Below are positions 1 to 6,327 of a DNA stretch of 6,327 bases, one piece after another. Each line of letters opens with the position of its first letter. Position 1 is the stretch's first letter. The position numbers and the translations under genes were made by a program. Source of the DNA: Alphaproteobacteria bacterium (GTDB lineage Bacteria > Pseudomonadota > Alphaproteobacteria > Rhizobiales > Hyphomicrobiaceae); assembly GCA_005888525.1 (NCBI GenBank), contig VBAB01000055.1, positions 1-6,327 on the forward strand, given 5' to 3'. The notes beneath the pieces were generated by a model, which saw only the letters and a list, made by a program, of their open reading frames with translations, had not been told where the DNA came from and searched no databases.

Positions 1-542
1 ATCTTCATGGCCTGGCGCACGGCCTGGCGGATGAACGGCTCGCCGGAGCGGGCAACCAGCCGCTTCAGCATGCCGGCGGGCCCCGCGCCCTTGTCCTCGG
101 CGAGCCTGACGATGCGTCCCGTCAGCATCAGGCCGAAGGTGGAGGCGTTGACGAACAGGCTGTCGGAGGCGCCCAGATGCTTCTCCCAGCGCCCCTCCCC
201 GATCTTCTCGGCGATCAGCGCGTCGGCGGTGTCCTTGTCGGGAATGCGCAGGAGTGCTTCCGCAAGGCACATCAGGATCACGCCCTCTTCCGAGGTGAGC
301 CCGTACTCGTGCATGAAGGCGTCGACGCCGCCGTGCTGGTGGCGGTTGGCCCGCGCCGCCCGCACCAGCCCGGCCGCCAGGTCGGCGATGCGCGGACGCT
401 CCTCGTCCGTGGCCGTAGCGTGCCCGGCGAGGCCCGAGACGACCTCGCCCTCGTCCGCCAGGAACGAGCCGGCAATCTCATCCCGCGACGGCAGCGCCGG
501 CGACTCAGAGGCCGCATCGACTGGGCGCCCTTGTCCCGACAT
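1..542 (-). CDS. putA: Bifunctional proline dehydrogenase / L-glutamate gamma-semialdehyde dehydrogenase PutA, N-terminal part (cut by window start)
   Basis: The 180 complete codons visible match the N-terminal part of PutA, which oxidises proline to glutamate in two steps using FAD and then NAD+. The most telling stretch begins at residue 80 (YGLTSEEGVILMCLAEALLR), a PutA hallmark of the region leading into the proline dehydrogenase barrel. It is followed by IPDKDTADALIAEKIGEGRW, the phrase LFVNASTFGLMLTGRIV, and GEPFIRQAVRQAMK at the window edge. The ATG at 542 is supported by a GGAG ribosome binding site with an 8-base spacer. Nothing before residue 80 looks like the ribbon-helix-helix DNA-binding domain of E. 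coli-type PutA. Residues 20-75 instead fit the arm domain, so this is probably the non-repressor type of PutA. The barrel's catalytic residues and the aldehyde dehydrogenase half lie outside the window, so neither intactness nor total length can be judged. It diverges from parE. Confidence 0.93.
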   Translation of the reverse strand, partial: MSGQGRPVDAASESPALPSRDEIAGSFLADEGEVVSGLAGHATATDEERPRIADLAAGLVRAARANRHQHGGVDAFMHEYGLTSEEGVILMCLAEALLRIPDKDTADALIAEKIGEGRWEKHLGASDSLFVNASTFGLMLTGRIVRLAEDKGAGPAGMLKRLVARSGEPFIRQAVRQAMK

Positions 543-550
543 GCTCCGAT

Positions 551-554
551 CTCC
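551..554 (-). promoter_or_regulatory. Shine-Dalgarno site of putA
   Basis: On the minus strand GGAG lies 8 bases before the ATG at 542. This fixes the putA start and supports a protein that begins directly with the arm domain rather than with a DNA-binding domain. Confidence 0.7.
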
Positions 555-630
555 ACAAGCTCGACCGGCATCAGCGATTCTCTGATGGCCGAAGTCTAAT
601 GCATTTTCGCGCTGCCGCGATTCTTGCCGC

Positions 631-754
631 CTCTCCCTCTCCCCGCTCTTACGCGGGGAGAGGGTCGGGGTGAGGGGCAGAAGCTTGCTCCGGCGCTTAT
701 GGCCGCCCCTCACCCTAACCCTCTCCCCATTCTGAAGAAGAATGGGGAGAGGGG
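631..754. repeat. Compound palindromic dispersed repeat (three interlocking inverted repeats, G-rich/C-rich)
   Basis: Three stems are visible. The left hairpin pairs CCCTCTCCCCGC (635-646) with 653-664: 12 bp, perfect, six-base loop. The right hairpin pairs CCCTCTCCCCATTC (719-732) with 740-753: 14 bp, perfect, seven-base loop. The central arms at 655-678 and 705-728 are 24 bases each and complementary at 22 of 24 positions, around a 26-base spacer. The central arms share sequence with both side hairpins, so the element can fold either as two hairpins or as one long cruciform-like stem. The GGGGAGAGGG / GGGTGAGGGGC wording is a dispersed intergenic repeat I recognise from many proteobacterial genomes, resembling REP or MITE-type elements. 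It has no coding capacity, and its copy number cannot be judged from one window. A reading frame running through it and into parE in another frame is not a gene. Confidence 0.85.
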
Positions 755-756
755 AC

Positions 757-781
757 CAAGGGTGTTGCCGCGGCACCCTTG
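757..781. other. Short hairpin next to the compound repeat
   Basis: CAAGGGTG (757-764) pairs perfectly with CACCCTTG (774-781) around a nine-base GC-rich loop. No T-tract follows on either strand, so it is not a convincing intrinsic terminator. It may be the outer margin of the repeat element that ends at 754, or an independent structure. Confidence 0.4.
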
Positions 782-825
782 CCATCGGCGGCCCGCCGTG
801 CGACGGGAGCCCATCCGTAAACCAA

Positions 826-852
826 CGGGATTCGCCAACTTGGCAAGTCCCG
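826..852. other. Imperfect hairpin in the region upstream of parE
   Basis: CGGGATTCGCCAA (826-838) can pair with TTGGCAAGTCCCG (840-852), with one mismatch and one G-T wobble across 13 positions; the innermost pairs would open to form the loop. It ends 60 bases before the parE start codon. No T-run follows, so it reads better as a leader structure or an operator-like dyad than as a terminator. The rest of 782-912 holds no recognisable promoter or gene; I could not find convincing -35/-10 boxes for parE. Confidence 0.35.
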
Positions 853-912
853 CCGTTGCGTGTGTGGCGTTCCGCAACATTTCCGGCTACGTCAGCAACG
901 GGCTAGAAACCC

Positions 913-3069
<2,157 letters not shown>

Positions 3070-3080
3070 GGGCGAACTAC

Positions 3081-3151
3081 GGGCTCAGACCCTGCGCGCG
3101 CCCGCCATCCTCGACCACCGACGGAGCATGAGGGTCTAACCCGATGGCTCC
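3081..3151. repeat. 71-bp dispersed repeat, copy A (decayed palindromic ends)
   Basis: This segment aligns without gaps to 3835-3905 in the same orientation. By hand count 53 of 71 positions match, with the outer thirds conserved (for example CTCAGACCCTGCG and CGGAGCA..AGGGTCT.ACCC) and the middle diverged. The ends form an imperfect inverted repeat (GGGCTCAGACCCT against AGGGTCTAACCC). It fills nearly the whole 82-bp gap between the parE stop and the converging small gene, ending on the base before that gene's stop codon. This is a typical position for REP-like elements and could give bidirectional transcription termination. Confidence 0.75.
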
Positions 3152-3352
3152 TCAACCGTCGATGATGGGCGGCCAACGGTCGACTGGCCGCGACGGTGGC
3201 TCGGTGCCGGTGGGATGACCGACCGCGACAGGATCGCTGGCGGGGAATGTGTGCGCCAGCGCCAGATCGAGCCGGGCATCGAGTGTCGCTGCGCCGCGCC
3301 TGCGCGTGCGAGTTTTCGGCGAGGCACGAGAATTATCTGTGGCGGCTGCCAT
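3152..3352 (-). CDS. Probable small hypothetical protein with TFPASDPV motif
   Basis: From the ATG at 3352 this encodes 66 residues. A Lys/Arg-rich head (residues 9-19) is followed by LDARLDLALAHTFPASDPVA (24-43) and a proline-rich tail (PTGTEPPSRPVDRWPPIIDG). I recognise the L-x-x-A-L-x-x-TFPASDPV arrangement, and the following VGxPTxxExPxRPVDR wording, from small uncharacterised alphaproteobacterial proteins, but know no function for them. No signal peptide or membrane segment is visible. The frame stays open upstream to an ATG at 3463, but that longer version would overlap the terminator hairpin at 3429-3456 and adds unremarkable residues, so the shorter start is preferred. No clear Shine-Dalgarno precedes 3352, so the start is uncertain. 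The stop codon abuts repeat copy A. The alternative is a decayed remnant of such a gene. Confidence 0.55.
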   Translation of the reverse strand: MAAATDNSRASPKTRTRRRGAATLDARLDLALAHTFPASDPVAVGHPTGTEPPSRPVDRWPPIIDG

Positions 3353-3428
3353 TCGCCAAACGTTGGGGCGGACCGGCGCCGGCTCAACGCCGCACACGCA
3401 ATCGTGTTCGTGGCGCACAGACAAGATA

Positions 3429-3456
3429 GGGCGCCGGATCGTGAAATCCGACGCCC
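3429..3456 (-). terminator. Probable intrinsic terminator of the polybasic secreted protein gene
   Basis: GGGCG (3429-3433) pairs with CGCCC (3452-3456), and CGGAT (3435-3439) pairs with ATCCG (3446-3450), with one internal mismatch and a six-base loop. It starts 26 bases after the stop of the gene ending at 3483. On the minus strand the stem is followed by TATCTTGTCTG, a weak T-rich tract, so termination may be only partial. On the plus strand it is followed by AAAT, which does not suit termination. Confidence 0.5.
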
Positions 3457-3482
3457 AAATCAACTTAACCGCGAAAGCCGGG

Positions 3483-3731
3483 TCAGGACTTGGGGGCGGG
3501 CTTGCGCTTCTTGCGCACTACGACCTTCTTCTTGCCGTGGTGGCGCTTGGCGTAGTGCTTCTTGGTTTTGCGCTTGGTCACCTTCTTTTTCTTCTTGGTC
3601 ATGGCGATGGCGTGCACCGGCGAGGTCTGGTGCAGGCCGTCGAGCTTCATGGCTCCGGCTTGCGGTGCGGTCGGAAGGGCCAATAGAGCTGCGGCAAGGG
3701 CAAGGGCGGCCAGGCTCAAGGTCGTTTTCAT
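3483..3731 (-). CDS. Small exported polybasic (lysine/histidine-rich) protein, function unknown
   Basis: The 82-residue product begins with a classical Sec signal peptide: MKTT, then a hydrophobic Leu/Ala core (residues 5-19), then PTAPQAGA with a probable cleavage site after A27 (Ala-Gly-Ala). The predicted mature part is about 55 residues. Residues 45-82 contain 17 lysines, 4 arginines and 3 histidines in 38 positions, including a run of five lysines (46-50) and the motifs HYAKRHHGKKK and VVVRKKRK. There is no cysteine and no recognisable domain. The start is set by GAGGGA with a 6-base spacer; an in-frame ATG at 3767 would bury the signal peptide behind 12 extra residues. Alphaproteobacterial genomes do encode short secreted basic proteins of this style, but I do not recognise a named family. 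Possible roles are binding to anionic cell-surface polymers, periplasmic nucleic acid or phosphate, or antimicrobial action; none of these is shown by the sequence. The gene has its own terminator. Confidence 0.78.
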   Translation of the reverse strand: MKTTLSLAALALAAALLALPTAPQAGAMKLDGLHQTSPVHAIAMTKKKKKVTKRKTKKHYAKRHHGKKKVVVRKKRKPAPKS

Positions 3732-3737
3732 GTAGGA

Positions 3738-3743
3738 TCCCTC
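3738..3743 (-). promoter_or_regulatory. Shine-Dalgarno site of the polybasic secreted protein gene
   Basis: On the minus strand GAGGGA lies 6 bases before the ATG at 3731. This selects the start that places the hydrophobic signal-peptide core directly after MKTT, instead of the upstream ATG at 3767. Confidence 0.65.
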
Positions 3744-3798
3744 TCGGATAGCTGGGTTTGCACACATTTCCCCGGTGCGCCCGCGATCTTACCGCAAC

Positions 3799-3820
3799 GT
3801 TAATTTATCAATCCTTAACC
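3799..3820 (-). promoter_or_regulatory. AT-rich patch upstream of the polybasic protein gene, possible promoter region
   Basis: This is one of the few AT-rich stretches in an otherwise GC-rich window. On the minus strand it reads GGTTAAGGATTGATAAATTA and lies about 70-90 bases before the start codon at 3731. TTGATA (minus strand, 3811-3806) could be a -35 box, but the best -10-like hexamer, TAAGAT, is only 14 bases away, so I cannot assign boxes. Two TTAA half-sites are present but spaced 11 bases apart. Confidence 0.3.
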
Positions 3821-3834
3821 GAGCCGGTGCGTGC

Positions 3835-3905
3835 GGGGTCAGACCCTGCGAGGGCGACCCTTCCACGTTTGTCGGCGGAGCAGGAGGGTCTGACCCCATA
3901 GCTCC
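3835..3905. repeat. 71-bp dispersed repeat, copy B (intact GGGGTCAGACCC palindromic ends)
   Basis: This is the better-preserved partner of the element at 3081-3151, in the same orientation and of identical length. Its ends carry a perfect 13-bp inverted repeat, GGGGTCAGACCCT (3835-3847) with AGGGTCTGACCCC (3885-3897), around a 37-base centre. It ends one base before the tyrS stop codon, in the gap between tyrS and the upstream region of the polybasic protein gene. GGGGTCAGACCC palindromes resemble dispersed REP-like sequences known from proteobacteria, some of which are mobilised by REP-associated tyrosine transposases. No transposase gene is present here. Confidence 0.8.
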
Positions 3906-3906
3906 A

Positions 3907-5157
3907 TCATACGGGCTTCAGCAGCACGTGGCGCTTGCGGCCCAGCGAGAGCTTGACGACGCCGTCGCGGACGTCCCCAGGCGCGAGCTTCGCAGCGTCA
4001 TCTGACACCGCGGCGTCATTGACGCGCAGGCCGCCGCCGGCGATCTGCCGCCGTGCCTCGCCGTTCGACTTGGCGAGTCCTGCGCGGACGAATGCCGTCA
4101 GCACGCCCAGCCCCGCCGCTAGCTCGGTCGCCGCAATCTCAACGGTCGGCAGCCCTTGCGCCAGCGTGCCCTGCTCGAAGGTCTCCTGAGCCGTCCGGGC
4201 CGCCGCCTCCGCCTTGGCGCGGCCGTGCAGCATGGCCGTGACCTCGGTGGCCAGCACCTTCTTGGCCTCGTTGACTTCGGCACCCTGCAAGCCAGCGAGC
4301 CTGGCGATCTCCGTCATCGGCAGCGTGGTGAAGAGCCTCAAAAAGCGCCCCACGTCCGCGTCCTCGGTATTGCGCCAGTACTGCCAGAAGTCATAGGCGC
4401 CCAGCATGTCCTCGTTGAGCCAAACCGCGCCGGCGACGCTCTTGCCCATCTTGGCGCCCGAGGATGTCGTCAGTAGCGGCGTGGTCAGCGCGTAGAGCTG
4501 GTGCGTACCCATGCGCCGGCCGAGATCGATGCCGGTGACGATGTTGCCCCACTGGTCGGAGGCGCCCATCTGCAGGTTGCAGCCCTGCGTCCGCGCCAGC
4601 ACGGTGAAGTCGTAGGCCTGCAGCACCTGGTAGTTGAACTCGATGAAGCTCATCTCCTGGTCGCGCTCGAGCCGGCTCTTGACGGAATCGAGAGCCAGCA
4701 TCCGGTTCACCGAGAAGTGGCGGCCGACGTCGCGCAGCATCTCGATGTAGTTGAGCTTGGTCAGCCACTCGGCGTTGTCCAGCATGATGGCGTCGGTCCG
4801 GCCGGCGCCGAACGCCATCAGCTTGGCGCAGGCCCGCTGCATGCTGGCCTTGTTGGCCTCGATCTGCTCGATGGGCAGAATCTTGCGCGTCTCGTCCTTG
4901 CCCGAGGGGTCGCCGACCCGCGTGGTGCCGCCGCCCATGAGCACGATCGGCTTGTTGCCGGTCTGCTGCAGCCAATGCAGCATCATGAGCACGATCATGT
5001 TGCCGACATGGAACGACGGCGCCGTGCAATCGAAGCCGATGTAGCCGATCGCCTCACCCTTGACCGCCAGCGCGTCGAGGCCGGCGAAATCCGAGCACTG
5101 GTGGATGAACCCGCGCTCGTCGAGGGTGTTGAGGAAATCAGACTTGTATCTTGCCAT
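3907..5157 (-). CDS. tyrS: Tyrosyl-tRNA synthetase
   Basis: This 416-residue class I synthetase attaches tyrosine to tRNA(Tyr) in the cytoplasm, and its length is normal for the family. The Rossmann catalytic domain has YIGFDCTAPSFHVGN, with Y39 in the tyrosine pocket and HVGN (50-53) as the HIGH-type signature. GGGTTRVGDPSGK (75-87) follows, with D83, then YQVLQAYDF with Y176, Q180 and D183 lining the tyrosine site. GCNLQMGASDQWGNI is present, and the KMSKS-type loop is KMGKS (236-240). The last 60 or so residues (from about 354) form an S4-like RNA-binding domain. The N-terminus MARYKSDFLNTLDERGFIHQ is typical for TyrRS. No ATG, GTG or TTG lies between it and an in-frame stop at 5197-5199, so the start is forced even though no Shine-Dalgarno is close. 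It diverges from anmK. Confidence 0.97.
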   Translation of the reverse strand: MARYKSDFLNTLDERGFIHQCSDFAGLDALAVKGEAIGYIGFDCTAPSFHVGNMIVLMMLHWLQQTGNKPIVLMGGGTTRVGDPSGKDETRKILPIEQIEANKASMQRACAKLMAFGAGRTDAIMLDNAEWLTKLNYIEMLRDVGRHFSVNRMLALDSVKSRLERDQEMSFIEFNYQVLQAYDFTVLARTQGCNLQMGASDQWGNIVTGIDLGRRMGTHQLYALTTPLLTTSSGAKMGKSVAGAVWLNEDMLGAYDFWQYWRNTEDADVGRFLRLFTTLPMTEIARLAGLQGAEVNEAKKVLATEVTAMLHGRAKAEAAARTAQETFEQGTLAQGLPTVEIAATELAAGLGVLTAFVRAGLAKSNGEARRQIAGGGLRVNDAAVSDDAAKLAPGDVRDGVVKLSLGRKRHVLLKPV

Positions 5158-5238
5158 GGCCGCTGTCGCGCCGTTTGTAGGGCGCGGCCTCCGGAGCTAG
5201 GGTCGAGAATCGTCGGCAAGTTGCACAGGAAGGCGCCC
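5158..5238. promoter_or_regulatory. Divergent tyrS/anmK intergenic region
   Basis: These 81 bases must hold the promoters of both genes unless either is read from further away. The best plus-strand candidate is TTGTAG (5175-5180), a 17-base spacer, then TAGGGT (5198-5203); it matches the sigma-70 consensus at only about three positions per box. A CTCCGGAG palindrome lies at 5189-5196. I see no T-box, attenuator or strong operator. Confidence 0.35.
5227..5233 (+). promoter_or_regulatory. Shine-Dalgarno site of anmK
   Basis: AGGAAGG lies 5 bases before the ATG at 5239. It selects that start over the in-frame ATG at 5251. Confidence 0.7.
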
Positions 5239-6327
5239 ATGGGCAAGACGATGCGCGCGATCGGCCTGATGAGCGGCACGTCCATGGACGGCATCGACGT
5301 GGCGCTGGTCGAGACGGACGGGGAGGATAGCCTGACGCGCGGCCCCGCTCTGACCGTGACCTACGACGAGAGCTTCAGGTCCGCGTTGAGGCGCGCCATC
5401 GTCGATGCCCGCAATCTGGCCGACCGCGCGGATCGCCCCGGCTGCCTTGCCGAGGTAGAGCGCGAGCTGACCGAGCGTCACGCCGCCGCGGTCGGGCAGT
5501 TCCTGGCGCAACAGGGCCTGCAGCCGGCCGACATCGATGTGGTCGGCTTTCACGGCCACACCGTCTGGCATGCGCCCGAGCAGCGCGTGACGGCCCAGCT
5601 CGGCGATGGCGCCCTTCTGGCGCGCCGCATCGGCATCGACGTGGTCTACGACCTGCGGGCGGCGGACTGCGCCGCCGGCGGACAAGGAGCCCCCCTGGCT
5701 CCCGTCTACCATCGCGCGCTCGCGACCAGGCTGCCGCAACGGCCAATCGCCGTCCTCAACATCGGCGGGGTTGCGAACGTCACCTGGATCGGGCGCGCCG
5801 GCGAGCTGCTGGCGTTCGATACCGGTCCGGGCAACGCCATGATCGACGACTGGATGCAGCAGCGCTGCAGACTGCCGCGCGACGAGGACGGGGCCTTGGC
5901 GGCCAAAGGGCACGTGCACGACGACTACGTCACGCAATATCTGCGGCATTCCTATTTCGGCTCCCCGCCGCCGAAGTCGCTCGACCGCAATGCCTTCCCG
6001 CTGGAGCTTGTCGATCGCCTCTCACCCGAGGACGGCGCGGCAACGCTGACGGCCTTCACGGCGGCCAGCATCGCCGGCGCGCGCGCGCATTTCCCCGAGC
6101 AGCCGCAGCTGTGGGTCATCTCCGGCGGCGGCCGGCGCAACAAGACGCTGATGGCCATGATCGCCGGCCTCGTCGACGCCGCGGTGGCTCCGGCCGAAGC
6201 GGCGGGCATGGATGGCGATGCGGTGGAGGCGGAAGCCTGGGCCTATCTGGCGGTGCGATCGCTCGAAGGCCTGCCCATCACCTTCCCCGGCACCACCGGT
6301 GTGCCGCGACCGCTCACGGGAGGCGTG
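5239..6327 (+). CDS. anmK: Anhydro-N-acetylmuramic acid kinase (C-terminal end cut by window edge)
   Basis: AnmK uses ATP to open the 1,6-anhydro ring of anhydro-MurNAc and phosphorylate it to MurNAc-6-phosphate, a cytoplasmic step of peptidoglycan recycling. The 363 residues in the window carry the family's signatures in order. They are IGLMSGTSMDGIDVAL (8-23; ATP-binding region of the ASKHA fold), GFHGHTVWH, GGQGAPL (147-153), NIGGVANVT (174-182), and FDTGPGNAMIDDW, where D194 is likely the catalytic aspartate. ISGGGRRN (294-301) and GDAVEAEAWAYLAVR (from 326) follow. The family is about 370 residues long, and the sequence ends at GVPRPLTGGV, close to the expected C-terminus, so only a few residues are probably missing. 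The start at 5239 has a good Shine-Dalgarno. The gene diverges from tyrS, an arrangement I recall from other alphaproteobacteria; no functional link between the two is implied. Confidence 0.96.
   Translation, partial: MGKTMRAIGLMSGTSMDGIDVALVETDGEDSLTRGPALTVTYDESFRSALRRAIVDARNLADRADRPGCLAEVERELTERHAAAVGQFLAQQGLQPADIDVVGFHGHTVWHAPEQRVTAQLGDGALLARRIGIDVVYDLRAADCAAGGQGAPLAPVYHRALATRLPQRPIAVLNIGGVANVTWIGRAGELLAFDTGPGNAMIDDWMQQRCRLPRDEDGALAAKGHVHDDYVTQYLRHSYFGSPPPKSLDRNAFPLELVDRLSPEDGAATLTAFTAASIAGARAHFPEQPQLWVISGGGRRNKTLMAMIAGLVDAAVAPAEAAGMDGDAVEAEAWAYLAVRSLEGLPITFPGTTGVPRPLTGGV

Noticed and set aside
7..585. A 192-codon plus-strand open frame at the window start
   Set aside because: It is antisense to putA, which matches a known family across the same bases. 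The product is Ser/Arg/Pro-rich without motifs.
631..754. A CRISPR-like array
   Set aside because: The units are inverted, not direct, repeats; there are no regular spacers and no cas genes.
3800..3818. A possible CtrA binding site (two TTAA half-sites)
   Set aside because: The two TTAA motifs are separated by 11 bases, not the 7 of the TTAA-N7-TTAA consensus.
3081..3905. A composite transposon or IS element bounded by the two 71-bp repeats
   Set aside because: No transposase or recombinase gene lies between them, the copies are only about 75% identical, and no target-site duplication is visible. Two dispersed repeats is the more cautious reading.
5197..5949. A 250-codon minus-strand open frame opposite anmK
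   Set aside because: AnmK signatures run through the whole plus-strand frame and the antisense product has no recognisable features.

Overview
This is a GC-rich window with strong G/C preference at third codon positions. It most likely comes from the chromosome of an alphaproteobacterium, possibly Hyphomicrobiales or Rhodospirillales. That placement rests on the wording of the ParE, PutA and TyrRS proteins, the divergent tyrS/anmK pair, and the dispersed repeats. It is inference and cannot be refined to genus here. Most of the window is ordinary housekeeping sequence. I do not see a defence system, phage, transposase gene, CRISPR array, tRNA or rRNA.

Layout, left to right. Positions 1-542 hold the N-terminal part of putA (proline catabolism) on the minus strand, cut by the window edge. 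The 370-base gap 543-912 separates putA from the divergent parE gene. It holds a 124-bp repeat built of three nested or adjacent inverted repeats (631-754), then two more hairpin-forming stretches (757-781 and 826-852). parE (913-3069, plus) encodes the ATPase/TOPRIM subunit of DNA topoisomerase IV, with an unusually long charged N-terminal extension. The next segment carries two small minus-strand genes. One encodes a probable 66-residue protein with a TFPASDPV motif (3152-3352). The other encodes an 82-residue exported, extremely lysine-rich protein (3483-3731), with a hairpin terminator (3429-3456) behind it. This segment is bracketed by two directly repeated copies of a 71-bp element with GGGGTCAGACCC-type ends (3081-3151 and 3835-3905). 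They align without gaps at 53 of 71 positions by hand count, and each sits within one base of the stop codon of a minus-strand gene. tyrS (3907-5157, minus; tyrosyl-tRNA synthetase) and anmK (5239 to the window end, plus; anhydro-N-acetylmuramic acid kinase) diverge from an 81-bp gap.

The large genes serve unrelated core functions: proline oxidation, chromosome decatenation, translation, and peptidoglycan recycling. No shared pathway is implied. Each lies at a divergent or convergent boundary, so they are probably separate transcription units. The parts worth a second look are the small-gene segment between the paired repeats, the polybasic secreted protein, and the compound palindrome upstream of parE.
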